Source of the DNA: an uncultured Eubacterium sp.
GTDB lineage: Bacteria; Bacillota; Clostridia; Lachnospirales; Lachnospiraceae
Direction of reading: 5' to 3'
Assembly: GCA_934358495.1 (NCBI GenBank)
Contig: CAKRKO010000045.1
Span: forward strand, 1 to 21,447
DNA length: 21,447 nucleotides
The number at the start of each line of letters is the position of its first letter. Position 1 is the first letter of the stretch. This document shows positions 1 to 6,921 of this stretch, piece by piece. The translations under genes and the position numbers were made by a program. Under the pieces are notes generated by a model. The model made no database searches, had not been told where the DNA came from, and saw only the letters and a list, made by a program, of their open reading frames with translations.

Positions 1-1388
1 CCCATACCACGGGCAACTACTGCTGCATGAGATGTCATACCACCACGAACTGTCAGGATACCCTGAGAAGCTTTCATTCCTGTGATATCTTCCGGTGATG
101 TCTCAAGACGAACCAGAACAACTTTCTCGCCTCTTGCAGCCCATTCTACAGCATCGTCAGCTGTGAATACGATTTTACCGCAAGCAGCACCTGGAGCAGC
201 GCCCAGAGCTTTTGCGATCGGTGTAGCAGCTTTTAATGCAGCTGTATCGAATGTCGGGTGAAGCAGAGCGTCAAGGTTACGTGGCTCGATCATAGCTACA
301 GCCTCTTTCTCTGTTCTCATTCCCTCATCTACCAGATCACAAGCGATCTTTAATGCAGCCTGAGCTGTTCTCTTACCATTACGTGTCTGTAACATGTAAA
401 GTTTTCTATTCTCAACAGTAAACTCCATATCCTGCATATCTCTGTAATGATCTTCCAGAGTTTTGCAAACCTGAACGAACTGAGCATATGCTTCCGGGAA
501 TTCCTCTTCCATCTTAGCGATCGGCATTGGTGTACGAACACCGGCAACTACGTCCTCGCCCTGTGCGTTGATCAGGAACTCACCCATCAATTTTTTCTCA
601 CCTGTAGCCGGGTCACGAGTAAATGCAACACCTGTACCACAGTCATCACCCATGTTACCAAATGCCATAGCCTGTACGTTTACAGCTGTACCCCAGCTAT
701 ACGGGATATCGTTATCACGACGGTAAACGTTTGCACGTGGGTTATCCCAGGAACGGAATACTGCTTTAACAGCTCCCATTAACTGCTCCTTCGGATCATC
801 CGGGAAGTCCTGTCCGATTTTAGCTTTGTACTCAGCTTTGAACTGTCCAGCAAGTTCTTTTAAGTCTTCTGCTGTAAGCTCTACGTCGTAAGTAACGCCT
901 TTTTTCTCTTTCATCTCATCGATGAGCTGCTCGAAATATTTCTTACCAACTTCCATAACAACGTCGGAATACATCTGAATAAATCTACGATAGCAATCCC
1001 ATGCCCAACGCGGATTTCCGGATTTCTCTGCCAATACCTCAACTACTGTCTCATTCAGACCAAGGTTTAAGATTGTATCCATCATACCCGGCATAGAAGC
1101 TCTTGCACCAGAACGAACTGATACGAGCAATGGATTCTCCTTGTCACCGAATTTTTTACCAGTAATTTCTTCCATCTTACCAATGTACTCGTTAATCTGT
1201 CCCTGAATCTCATCATTAATTTCACGGCCATCCTCATAGTACTGTGTACAAGCCTCTGTAGTAATAGTGAAGCCCTGTGGTACCGGAAGTCCCAGCCCTG
1301 TCATCTCAGCAAGGTTTGCACCTTTACCTCCAAGAAGTTCGCGCATGCTGGCGTTACCTTCGCTAAATAAGTACACCCATTTTGCCAT
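1..1388 (-). CDS. ppdK: Pyruvate, phosphate dikinase, N-terminal part (cut by window edge)
   Basis: PPDK interconverts ATP, phosphate and pyruvate with AMP, PPi and PEP in the cytosol. In anaerobic Firmicutes it often runs in the PPi-consuming, pyruvate-forming direction. About 462 codons are visible of a family that usually has about 875. The N-terminal ATP-grasp region shows LGGKGANLAEM (residues 19-29) and SVRSGARASMPGMMDTI (from residue 90). The last visible residues, RGGMTSHAAVVARGMG, belong to the swivelling phosphohistidine domain; its catalytic His is residue 454 (codon at 27-29), close to the His455 known in Clostridium symbiosum PPDK. The PEP/pyruvate barrel lies outside the window. 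The ATG at 1386-1388 has AGGAGG eight bases upstream. It has its own promoter and leader palindrome, and is separated from prfA by a terminator. The identification is secure; only the C-terminus is missing. Confidence 0.97.
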   Translation of the reverse strand, partial: MAKWVYLFSEGNASMRELLGGKGANLAEMTGLGLPVPQGFTITTEACTQYYEDGREINDEIQGQINEYIGKMEEITGKKFGDKENPLLVSVRSGARASMPGMMDTILNLGLNETVVEVLAEKSGNPRWAWDCYRRFIQMYSDVVMEVGKKYFEQLIDEMKEKKGVTYDVELTAEDLKELAGQFKAEYKAKIGQDFPDDPKEQLMGAVKAVFRSWDNPRANVYRRDNDIPYSWGTAVNVQAMAFGNMGDDCGTGVAFTRDPATGEKKLMGEFLINAQGEDVVAGVRTPMPIAKMEEEFPEAYAQFVQVCKTLEDHYRDMQDMEFTVENRKLYMLQTRNGKRTAQAALKIACDLVDEGMRTEKEAVAMIEPRNLDALLHPTFDTAALKAATPIAKALGAAPGAACGKIVFTADDAVEWAARGEKVVLVRLETSPEDITGMKASQGILTVRGGMTSHAAVVARGM

Positions 1389-1423
1389 TTCTAATTCCTC
1401 CTAAATATACATTGTGTTTTGCA

Positions 1424-1441
1424 AGCAGATAAACCTCTGCT
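1424..1441 (-). promoter_or_regulatory. Small hairpin in the ppdK 5' leader
   Basis: AGCAGA (1424-1429) and TCTGCT (1436-1441) can pair around a 6-base loop, about 36 bases before the ppdK start codon. With the palindrome at 1465-1487 it gives the roughly 100-base ppdK leader two hairpins. There is no T-run after it, so it is not a terminator. Its role is unknown. Confidence 0.3.
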
Positions 1442-1464
1442 GTTTTTAGCAATTTTTCACATTT

Positions 1465-1487
1465 AGTTTCGTGTTTTTTCCGAAACT
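1465..1487. promoter_or_regulatory. Perfect 7-bp inverted repeat in the ppdK leader (possible operator)
   Basis: AGTTTCG at 1465-1471 and CGAAACT at 1481-1487 are perfect inverted copies around a 9-base T-rich spacer. They begin about two bases after the predicted ppdK transcription start. This fits either a repressor operator or a hairpin at the 5' end of the mRNA. A half-site-like CGAAAC also occurs at 1545-1550, just upstream of the -35. No regulator is known to me for this exact motif. Confidence 0.45.
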
Positions 1488-1495
1488 TCGTCTAT

Positions 1496-1523
1496 ATTTT
1501 ACCACAATTTTTCCAGATTTCAA
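1496..1523 (-). promoter_or_regulatory. Predicted sigma-A promoter of ppdK
   Basis: On the minus strand, TTGAAA (1518-1523) is followed after 16 bases by TAAAAT (1496-1501) preceded by TGG, an extended -10. The start would fall near 1489, giving a leader of about 100 bases. It lies downstream of the prfA terminator, so ppdK is probably transcribed on its own. Confidence 0.55.
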
Positions 1524-1735
1524 CCTTTTTTGTGAAATTTGTAACGAAACACTTACCTTTTTTTCACTACCCTACAAGTTGGTGACTATCCGCTCATTTT
1601 TCGCTCATTTTCAACTATCATACATGATATATTTTACCTGTTTTTATATTTACATTATTTCTTCTTGCGAGAATACGGGTCTTTTAAACAATGTGTTTTT
1701 ACATGATAAGAAATTTATTGTATTTTTCTATCATG
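1524..1735. other. AT-rich gap with repeated CATGATA/TATCAT motifs, no gene seen
   Basis: I see no credible gene here. The plus-strand ORF crossing it (1471-1830) is rich in Phe, Leu and Ser, has no SD-like sequence and runs through a promoter and a terminator. The stretch contains the interrupted palindrome TATCAT-AC-ATGATA at 1616-1629. It also holds an inverted pair CATGATA (1702-1708) and TATCATG (1729-1735), flanked internally by GAAA (1710-1713) and TTTC (1725-1728). These may be regulator sites upstream of ppdK, but this is only a possibility. Confidence 0.35.
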
Positions 1736-1736
1736 C

Positions 1737-1778
1737 AAAAAACCTTGGGGAACTGTTTTTTTACAATTCCTCAAGGTT
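1737..1778 (-). terminator. Rho-independent terminator after prfA
   Basis: The arms 1741-1752 and 1767-1778 form a 12-bp stem (AACCTTG core, one G-T type pair). On the minus strand the stem is followed by a run of T (1742-1737). It lies about 100 bases past the prfA stop and before the ppdK promoter, so it probably ends the prmC-prfA transcript. Confidence 0.7.
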
Positions 1779-1821
1779 ATTCTTACTTTTTTCACATTTT
1801 TACTTGATGTCTGCTTTTCTC

Positions 1822-1867
1822 ACTGGATAAAACTTTTGCCCTAAAACTGGATAAAAGTGTTTGCCCT
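1822..1867. repeat. Two-copy direct repeat, 24-bp period
   Basis: ACTGGATAAAACTTTTGCCCT at 1822-1842 is repeated as ACTGGATAAAAGTGTTTGCCCT at 1846-1867, ending nine bases from the prfA stop codon. Outside a short central difference the copies match. Tandem terminal repeats of this kind occur at ends of some insertion sequences such as the IS21 family, but no transposase is present here, so this could be a remnant or an unrelated repeat. Confidence 0.5.
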
Positions 1868-1875
1868 GTGATAAA

Positions 1876-2949
1876 TTAATTTTCATTCATCTTCGCAAGT
1901 TTTGCAGCCTGGTCAGCCGCGATCAGCGCATCAATGATCTCCTGAATATCACCATTCATGATGGACTCCAGACGATACAGCGTCAGTTTGATTCGATGAT
2001 CCGTTACACGTCCCTGTGGGAAGTTGTAAGTACGAATCTTCTCAGAACGGTCTCCGGTTCCGACCTGACTTCTTCTTGCCTCTGCCTCAGCATCATGTGC
2101 TTTCTGACATTCCATATCATACAATTTCGCACGAAGTACTTTTAATGCTTTGTCTTTATTTTTCAACTGAGATTTTTCATCCTGACAGGAAATTACGATA
2201 CCTGTCGGGATATGTGTCAGACGAACAGCAGAGTCTGTTGTGTTGACACACTGTCCACCGTTTCCGGATGCACGGAATACATCGAATTTACAGTCGTTCA
2301 TATCGATCTGTACGTCTACTTCCTCTGCCTCCGGCATGATTGCAACGGTGATAGTGGATGTATGGATACGTCCACCGGACTCTGTCTCCGGCACACGCTG
2401 TACACGATGTACACCACTCTCGTATTTCAGTAAGGAATAAGCGCCCTGACCAGTTACCATGAAGCTGACATACTTCATACCGCCGATACCGATTTCCTCC
2501 ACGTCCATAGTCTCAACTTTCCAGCGTTTGCTCTCTGCATAATGTACATACATACGGTAGATTTCTGCTGCAAACAGTGCTGCCTCGTCTCCACCGGCAC
2601 CTGCACGTATCTCCACGATAACGTTTTTGTCATCGTTCGGGTCTTTCGGAAGCAGAAGAATTTTTAATTTCTGCTCTAACTCTTCTACTTTCTCTTTGGA
2701 CTCTGCCAGCTCTTCTTTTGCAAGCTCGCGAAGTTCCTCATCGCTCTCCTCCTGCAGCATAGCAAGACTGTCCTCGATGTTCTGTTTATTTTCTTTATAC
2801 TGTTTGTATGCTTCTACGATTGGAGCCAGATCCGCCTGCTCCTTCATCAGTTTCTGGAAACGTTTCGGGTCATTTGCCACATCCGGCTCACTCAGCATAC
2901 TGAGCAGTTCTTCAAAACGTACCAGTGTATCTTCCAGTCTGTCAAACAT
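1876..2949 (-). CDS. prfA: Peptide chain release factor 1
   Basis: RF1 recognises UAA and UAG in the ribosomal A site and triggers hydrolysis of peptidyl-tRNA. The 357-residue protein is full length for the family. Residues 1-100 form the charged helical N-terminal domain. The stop-codon recognition loop carries PET at 187-189 (the PxT motif of RF1, not the SPF motif of RF2). The catalytic GGQ is at 231-233 in the run ASGNGGQCVNTTDSAVR; the Gln is the methylation target of PrmC. The prmC stop lies three bases upstream, and the ribosome site GGAAGGAG sits in the end of prmC, so the two are translationally close. The enzyme that methylates RF1 is therefore made from the same message as its substrate. 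Confidence 0.98.
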   Translation of the reverse strand: MFDRLEDTLVRFEELLSMLSEPDVANDPKRFQKLMKEQADLAPIVEAYKQYKENKQNIEDSLAMLQEESDEELRELAKEELAESKEKVEELEQKLKILLLPKDPNDDKNVIVEIRAGAGGDEAALFAAEIYRMYVHYAESKRWKVETMDVEEIGIGGMKYVSFMVTGQGAYSLLKYESGVHRVQRVPETESGGRIHTSTITVAIMPEAEEVDVQIDMNDCKFDVFRASGNGGQCVNTTDSAVRLTHIPTGIVISCQDEKSQLKNKDKALKVLRAKLYDMECQKAHDAEAEARRSQVGTGDRSEKIRTYNFPQGRVTDHRIKLTLYRLESIMNGDIQEIIDALIAADQAAKLAKMNEN

Positions 2950-2952
2950 AGT

Positions 2953-3789
2953 TTATCTCCTTCCTCTCACAACCCGGTCAAGTCCCGCCAGATCGCGAAT
3001 CACTTTTATATCATTAAATCCATGTTCTTTCATAAACCCGCTGATTGCTTCTGCCTGATCATATCCGATCTCATACAGGAGATAGCCACCATCATTTAGA
3101 TGAGCAACGCTCTCTTCAGTAATCTTCCGGTAAAAATAAAGCCCGTCCTCTTTTCCGTCTAACGCTCCCACCGGTTCATGGTCACGTACTTCCGGCATCA
3201 GTGTATCGATCACTTTACTCGGAATGTAAGGCGGATTTGAAACAATCATATCAAAACAGCCGGAAATTCCGGAAAACAGATCGCTGTGAACAAAGTTCAC
3301 CGAAACCTGATTCTGTAATGCATTATGTTTTGCCACCTGTAATGCTTCTTCCGAAATATCTGCCCCAGTCACTTTTGTATCCGGACAAAAGGAATGAATG
3401 CTGATTCCGATACATCCGGAACCGGTACACAAATCCAGAACATCCGCATCCGGCATTTCACTTTTTATGATTGAAATAGCTTCTTCAACCAGCACTTCCG
3501 TATCCTGACGCGGAATCAGTACATGTTCATTGACCGCAAATGGCAGTCCCATAAATTCCTGTTCTCCGGTCAGATACTGTAACGGTATCCGCTGGCAGCG
3601 TTTTTCCGTCAGTTCCAGATAAGCGGTCTCCTGTCCATGCTCCATCTCATCACGTTCATGCAGCAAATAAAAACTGCGACTGATCTGACAGACAGTTTCC
3701 ATAAGAAACCAGCTTTCTACAGCTTCATTTTCCACACCTGCAGCTTTCAGCATCTCTGCTGCCTGCATTCTCGCTTCCCGGTATGTCAT
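2953..3789 (-). CDS. prmC: Release factor glutamine methyltransferase
   Basis: PrmC (HemK) transfers a methyl group from S-adenosylmethionine to the Gln of the GGQ motif in release factors. The 278-residue protein has the helical N-terminal substrate-binding domain (to about residue 85). A Rossmann methyltransferase domain follows, with SAM motif I LDLCTGSGCIGI at 118-129, and NPPY at 185-188, which places the target glutamine amide. Its ATG overlaps the stop of the upstream DUF1385 gene by four bases (ATGA), so translation is likely coupled; prfA follows after three bases. The order prmC-prfA is the reverse of that in E. coli. Identification is secure. Confidence 0.97.
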   Translation of the reverse strand: MTYREARMQAAEMLKAAGVENEAVESWFLMETVCQISRSFYLLHERDEMEHGQETAYLELTEKRCQRIPLQYLTGEQEFMGLPFAVNEHVLIPRQDTEVLVEEAISIIKSEMPDADVLDLCTGSGCIGISIHSFCPDTKVTGADISEEALQVAKHNALQNQVSVNFVHSDLFSGISGCFDMIVSNPPYIPSKVIDTLMPEVRDHEPVGALDGKEDGLYFYRKITEESVAHLNDGGYLLYEIGYDQAEAISGFMKEHGFNDIKVIRDLAGLDRVVRGRR

Positions 3790-4784
3790 GGCTTTTTCTC
3801 CTGAACTTTCTGTTCGGCATCTTCAGAGTTTCTATCTGTATTGATTTCCTCCGAAACTCCTTCTTCCGCACGGATTTCTGCAATGTAACTTTTCCAGTCA
3901 AACACAGCCTCCACGGATGCAATACCGACCTCGATCATGTCGTCATCCGGCTCTTTTGTGGTCAGACCCTGCATCCATAGTCCTGGTTTGCTGATCAGAT
4001 TGATCAACGGATTGTCGCTGCGTCCTGCCGCACGCAGCAGCTCGTAGGAAATGCCCGCGATCACCGGCACCAGTGCCAGTCGAAGCACCAGACGCAATAC
4101 ATGAGAATCCACACGGATAAACAAAAACAGGATCACGCTGATAATCACGACAAACATCAGAAAGCTTGTACCACAGCGTTTGTGCTCCTTGGAACTTTTC
4201 CGCACATTTTCCACATTCAGTTCCAGTCCATGCTCAATGCAGTTGATGCATTTATGCTCTGCACCATGATACATGAACACGCGCTGAATCTCTTTCATTT
4301 TTGAGATCAGCAATATATATCCGATAAAAATTGCGAGACGAAGAATTCCTTCGATCACCGCTACAACCATATCGTTCGCTATAAACCGGGAACACAACAC
4401 CGACAGATAGTAAGGAAGAATCATAAAAATTGCCACAGCCATCACAACCGATAACACAACCGTTCCGCCCATCATGGCATTTTCCTTTGTTTTTTTCTTC
4501 TCTGCGGTATCCTGCTTCTTCTCTTTTGATTCTTCTTCATCCTCAAAAAAAGAAGCGGAATACATCAGTGTGGACATTCCAAGCACCAGGGAATCAATAA
4601 AACTCAGCACTCCCCGCACTAACGGAATCTTCTGCCACACTTCTCCCGGAACAATTCCCTTATATTCTTTCGTCATGACTTCGATTTCCTGATTCGGTTT
4701 GCGAACTGCCACCGCATACCGTTCTTTGTTTTTCATCATGACACCTTCCATGACGGCCTGACCGCCAATCCCCGAATAGCGCAT
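3786..4784 (-). CDS. DUF1385 family membrane protein (YqhQ-like), function unknown
   Basis: This is a 332-residue integral membrane protein of the DUF1385 family (Bacillus YqhQ type), whose biochemical role is unknown. The start was set at 4784 (MRYSGIGGQAVMEGVMM), which has AGAGGA six bases upstream. An in-frame extension to 4844 would run through the hairpin at 4805-4832 and is rejected. Predicted membrane spans are near residues 106-130, 140-162, 205-224 and 229-250. A highly charged Glu/Lys segment (81-101) precedes the first. Between spans two and three lie YHGAEHKCINCIEHG (172-186) and HKRCGTSF (201-208), whose conserved His and Cys look like a metal or active site. The gene overlaps prmC by four bases. 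Family assignment is firm; function is open. Confidence 0.9.
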   Translation of the reverse strand: MRYSGIGGQAVMEGVMMKNKERYAVAVRKPNQEIEVMTKEYKGIVPGEVWQKIPLVRGVLSFIDSLVLGMSTLMYSASFFEDEEESKEKKQDTAEKKKTKENAMMGGTVVLSVVMAVAIFMILPYYLSVLCSRFIANDMVVAVIEGILRLAIFIGYILLISKMKEIQRVFMYHGAEHKCINCIEHGLELNVENVRKSSKEHKRCGTSFLMFVVIISVILFLFIRVDSHVLRLVLRLALVPVIAGISYELLRAAGRSDNPLINLISKPGLWMQGLTTKEPDDDMIEVGIASVEAVFDWKSYIAEIRAEEGVSEEINTDRNSEDAEQKVQEKKP

Positions 4785-4796
4785 AATAATTCCTCT

Positions 4797-4832
4797 TAAC
4801 AAAACAGGTTGAGATTTTGCAACCTCAACCTG
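4797..4832 (-). terminator. Terminator or attenuator between rpmE and the DUF1385 gene
   Basis: CAGGTTGAG (4805-4813) and CTCAACCTG (4824-4832) form a perfect 9-bp stem with a 10-base loop. On the minus strand it is followed by TTTTGTT. It starts 22 bases after the rpmE stop. No clear promoter lies between it and the DUF1385 start, so it probably ends most rpmE transcripts and lets a fraction read through into DUF1385-prmC-prfA. Confidence 0.7.
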
Positions 4833-4853
4833 ATTTTCACACATATCTTACTA

Positions 4854-5054
4854 TTATTTTAAGCCGTATTTCTTGTTGAACTTATCAATACGTCCACGTG
4901 CCTGAGCTGCTTTCTGCTGTCCTGTATAGAATGGATGGCATTTAGAACAAATCTCTACGTGAATATCGCTCTTTGTAGAACCTGTTACGAATGTGTTTCC
5001 GCAGTTACAGGTTACAGTTGCCTGATAATAATCCGGATGGATTCCTTCTCTCAT
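4854..5054 (-). CDS. rpmE: 50S ribosomal protein L31, zinc-binding type
   Basis: L31 is a small protein of the large ribosomal subunit that helps bridge to the 30S head. The 66-residue protein starts MREGIHPDYYQATVTC. The ATG at 5052-5054 has GAGGTG about seven bases upstream; a longer in-frame version beginning at 5075 lacks such a site. Four cysteines at 16, 18, 36 and 39 (CNC and CSKC) mark the zinc-binding form rather than the Cys-free paralogue used under zinc shortage. The C-terminal RGRIDKFNKKYGLK is typical. It lies behind rho, as in many Firmicutes, but has its own strong promoter, a structured leader and a terminator-like hairpin after it. Confidence 0.98.
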   Translation of the reverse strand: MREGIHPDYYQATVTCNCGNTFVTGSTKSDIHVEICSKCHPFYTGQQKAAQARGRIDKFNKKYGLK

Positions 5055-5130
5055 TAATTTCACCTCGCATACCAAATTTCTTTGTAATTCTACTTACGTC
5101 TATGAAAAACAATAAACTTGTTAATCTTTC

Positions 5131-5152
5131 TGTACCGCATACTCACGGTACA
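5131..5152 (-). promoter_or_regulatory. Hairpin in the rpmE leader, candidate L31 leader RNA
   Basis: TGTACCG (5131-5137) and CGGTACA (5146-5152) are perfect inverted copies with an 8-base loop, starting only a few bases after the predicted transcription start of rpmE. The leader is about 100 bases long. Autoregulatory leader RNAs have been described for L31 in Firmicutes, so this could be the binding site for L31 itself. I cannot confirm a match to a known family by eye. Confidence 0.5.
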
Positions 5153-5162
5153 CAGCTTTCAT

Positions 5163-5191
5163 ATTGTATCATACACTTTTTTCTATTGCAA
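5163..5191 (-). promoter_or_regulatory. Predicted sigma-A promoter of rpmE
   Basis: On the minus strand, TTGCAA (5186-5191), 17 bases, then TACAAT (5163-5168), preceded by TGA as an extended -10. The spacing is ideal and both hexamers are near consensus. It starts directly after the rho stop codon and gives a leader of about 100 bases. Confidence 0.75.
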
Positions 5192-5199
5192 GCAGTTTT

Positions 5200-6711
5200 T
5201 TAGAAAAATTTCCGTTTTTTCACAAGTTCTACAAACTCATGATTATTTTTGGTTCGGACGAACATATTCAGAATATTTTCTACTGCTTCGTCAGATTTCA
5301 TGCCGTTAAATGCTTTTCGCATAATATAAATAGCTTCCTGTTCTTCCTTATCTAAAAGCAGATCCTCTCTACGAGTTCCGGATTTTACGATATCAATAGC
5401 CGGAAAAATACGTTTCTCGGACAAGCGACGATCCAGAACAAGCTCCATGTTACCGGTTCCCTTGAACTCCTCGTATACTACGTCATCCATCTTGCTTCCA
5501 GTCTCAACCAGAGCAGTTGCCAGAATGGTCAAGCTTCCTCCCTCACGCATATTTCTGGCTGCGCCAAAGAATCGTTTTGGCATATGTAATGCTGCCGGAT
5601 CCAGACCACCGGACAAGGTACGGCCACTTGGCGGAACAACCAAGTTATAGGCTCTTGCCAGACGGGTAATGCTGTCCAGAAGAATCATAACATCCTGTCC
5701 ATGCTCCACGAGACGTTTTGCACGCTCGATCACCATCTCTGATACACGTTTGTGATGCTCCGGCAGTTCATCAAAAGTAGAGAAAATAACTTCTACATTA
5801 TTGCCTTCAATGGCTTCTTTAATATCCGTCACTTCCTCCGGGCGTTCATCGATCAACAGAATGATCATATGCATGTCCGGGTTATTTGTCTTTACTGCAG
5901 TTGCCACTTTCTTCAGCAAAGTTGTCTTTCCGGCTTTCGGCTGAGCCACGATCATACCACGCTGTCCTTTACCAACCGGAGATATCAGATCCATAATTCG
6001 CATGGCTGTCTCGTTTGGTTTTGTCTCCAGACGCAGACGCTCATTTGGGAAAATAGGTGTCAGATCTTCAAACGGTTTTCTTTTCATTGCCTCAAATGGC
6101 GAATATCCATTCACTGTACTGACATAAAGCAAAGCACTGAATTTTTCTCCCTGGGATTTGATGCGTTTATTTCCACATATAATATCACCGGTTTTCAGAT
6201 TAAACCGACGGATTTGGGACGGTGCCACATACACATCATTGTCGCCCGGCAGATAATTCTCACAGCGGATAAATCCATAACCGTCCGGCATAACCTCCAG
6301 AATACCATTCGCCTGCTCTCCGCTGTCCAGAGAAGCCTCATCCTTGCGGATCTGTTCCAGTTCTTCTTCTGTTTTCTTTTCTTCTTCGCTGTCAGAGGTG
6401 TCCCTGTCCTCTCGACGTATATTTGCTCTGCTGTAACGTCCTGGCTTACGCTCTACGCGTTCTCTTACATACGTTCTGCCCGCAGTTTTTCCTTCTTCTG
6501 TACCTTCTTTTGTTTCTGTTTTTTCTTCTTTCTTTGCTTCTTCCTTCTCTTCTGCTGCTTTTTCTTTTGCAGCCGCTGCATCTTTTTCATCTTCCTGCAG
6601 CATTCGTTCGATCAGCTCTGCTTTTTTCAATGTCGAAATTTTTTTAAGTCCCCTTGACTTCGCCAAATCTCGTAATACAGTCAGAGATAAGCTTTCATAT
6701 TTTTCTCTCAT
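5200..6711 (-). CDS. rho: Transcription termination factor Rho
   Basis: Rho is a hexameric RNA-dependent ATPase and helicase that ends transcription of untranslated RNA. The 503-residue protein begins with a Rho_N helical domain (1-40). A low-complexity insertion rich in Glu, Lys and Ala follows (about 41-78 and 105-132), with a basic patch RTYVRERVERKPGRYSR (79-95). The cold-shock-like RNA-binding domain (136-205) has GYGFIR at 144-149. The ATPase core has Walker A QPKAGKTT (257-264), Walker B VMILLDS (341-347) and DERPEEVTD (288-296). It is longer than the 419-residue E. coli protein because of the insertion, a feature known in other Clostridia. The ATG is preceded by GGAGG at six bases. 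It is divergent from the malic enzyme gene. Rho often controls its own synthesis; the roughly 94-base leader could serve that. Confidence 0.98.
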   Translation of the reverse strand: MREKYESLSLTVLRDLAKSRGLKKISTLKKAELIERMLQEDEKDAAAAKEKAAEEKEEAKKEEKTETKEGTEEGKTAGRTYVRERVERKPGRYSRANIRREDRDTSDSEEEKKTEEELEQIRKDEASLDSGEQANGILEVMPDGYGFIRCENYLPGDNDVYVAPSQIRRFNLKTGDIICGNKRIKSQGEKFSALLYVSTVNGYSPFEAMKRKPFEDLTPIFPNERLRLETKPNETAMRIMDLISPVGKGQRGMIVAQPKAGKTTLLKKVATAVKTNNPDMHMIILLIDERPEEVTDIKEAIEGNNVEVIFSTFDELPEHHKRVSEMVIERAKRLVEHGQDVMILLDSITRLARAYNLVVPPSGRTLSGGLDPAALHMPKRFFGAARNMREGGSLTILATALVETGSKMDDVVYEEFKGTGNMELVLDRRLSEKRIFPAIDIVKSGTRREDLLLDKEEQEAIYIMRKAFNGMKSDEAVENILNMFVRTKNNHEFVELVKKRKFF

Positions 6712-6811
6712 CTATAACCTCCGGTAAACTATTTATTTGTAAGCTGTTTGTTGCATACTAATTCTTTGGATTTTCTGTCAGAATCGACTTTGATACATAT
6801 TACAGAACTGT

Positions 6812-6817
6812 ATTATA
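6812..6817 (-). promoter_or_regulatory. Likely -10 element of rho
   Basis: A perfect TATAAT reads on the minus strand at 6812-6817, about 100 bases before the rho start codon. No good -35 sits 17 bases upstream (the hexamer there reads TTCCTA), so the promoter assignment is moderate. The leader contains a short inverted repeat TTCTG-T-CAGAA at 6773-6783. Confidence 0.45.
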
Positions 6818-6857
6818 CACCAATTCCATATAAATAGGAAGTATTTTTTCTAATTCC

Positions 6858-6886
6858 TTGATTTGTGTTTTTTTTGATGATATGAT
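6858..6886 (+). promoter_or_regulatory. Predicted sigma-A promoter of the malic enzyme operon
   Basis: TTGATT (6858-6863), a 17-base spacer containing eight consecutive T, then TATGAT (6881-6886). The start would be near 6893, giving a short leader of about 30 bases with the site AAAGGAG before the ATG at 6922. It is back to back with the rho promoter. Confidence 0.7.
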
Positions 6887-6921
6887 AAGCAGGAAAAAAT
6901 GATTGCAAAGGAGCCACAAAC

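Noticed and set aside
1471..1830. 119-residue plus-strand ORF in the ppdK-prfA gap
   Set aside because: Crosses a promoter, a terminator and a repeat, is Phe/Leu/Ser-rich through AT-rich DNA, and has no SD sequence.
5752..6657. 301-residue plus-strand ORF opposite rho
   Set aside because: It is the reverse of the Glu/Lys-rich rho coding sequence and shows Phe/Cys-rich low complexity; no SD sequence and no recognisable domain.
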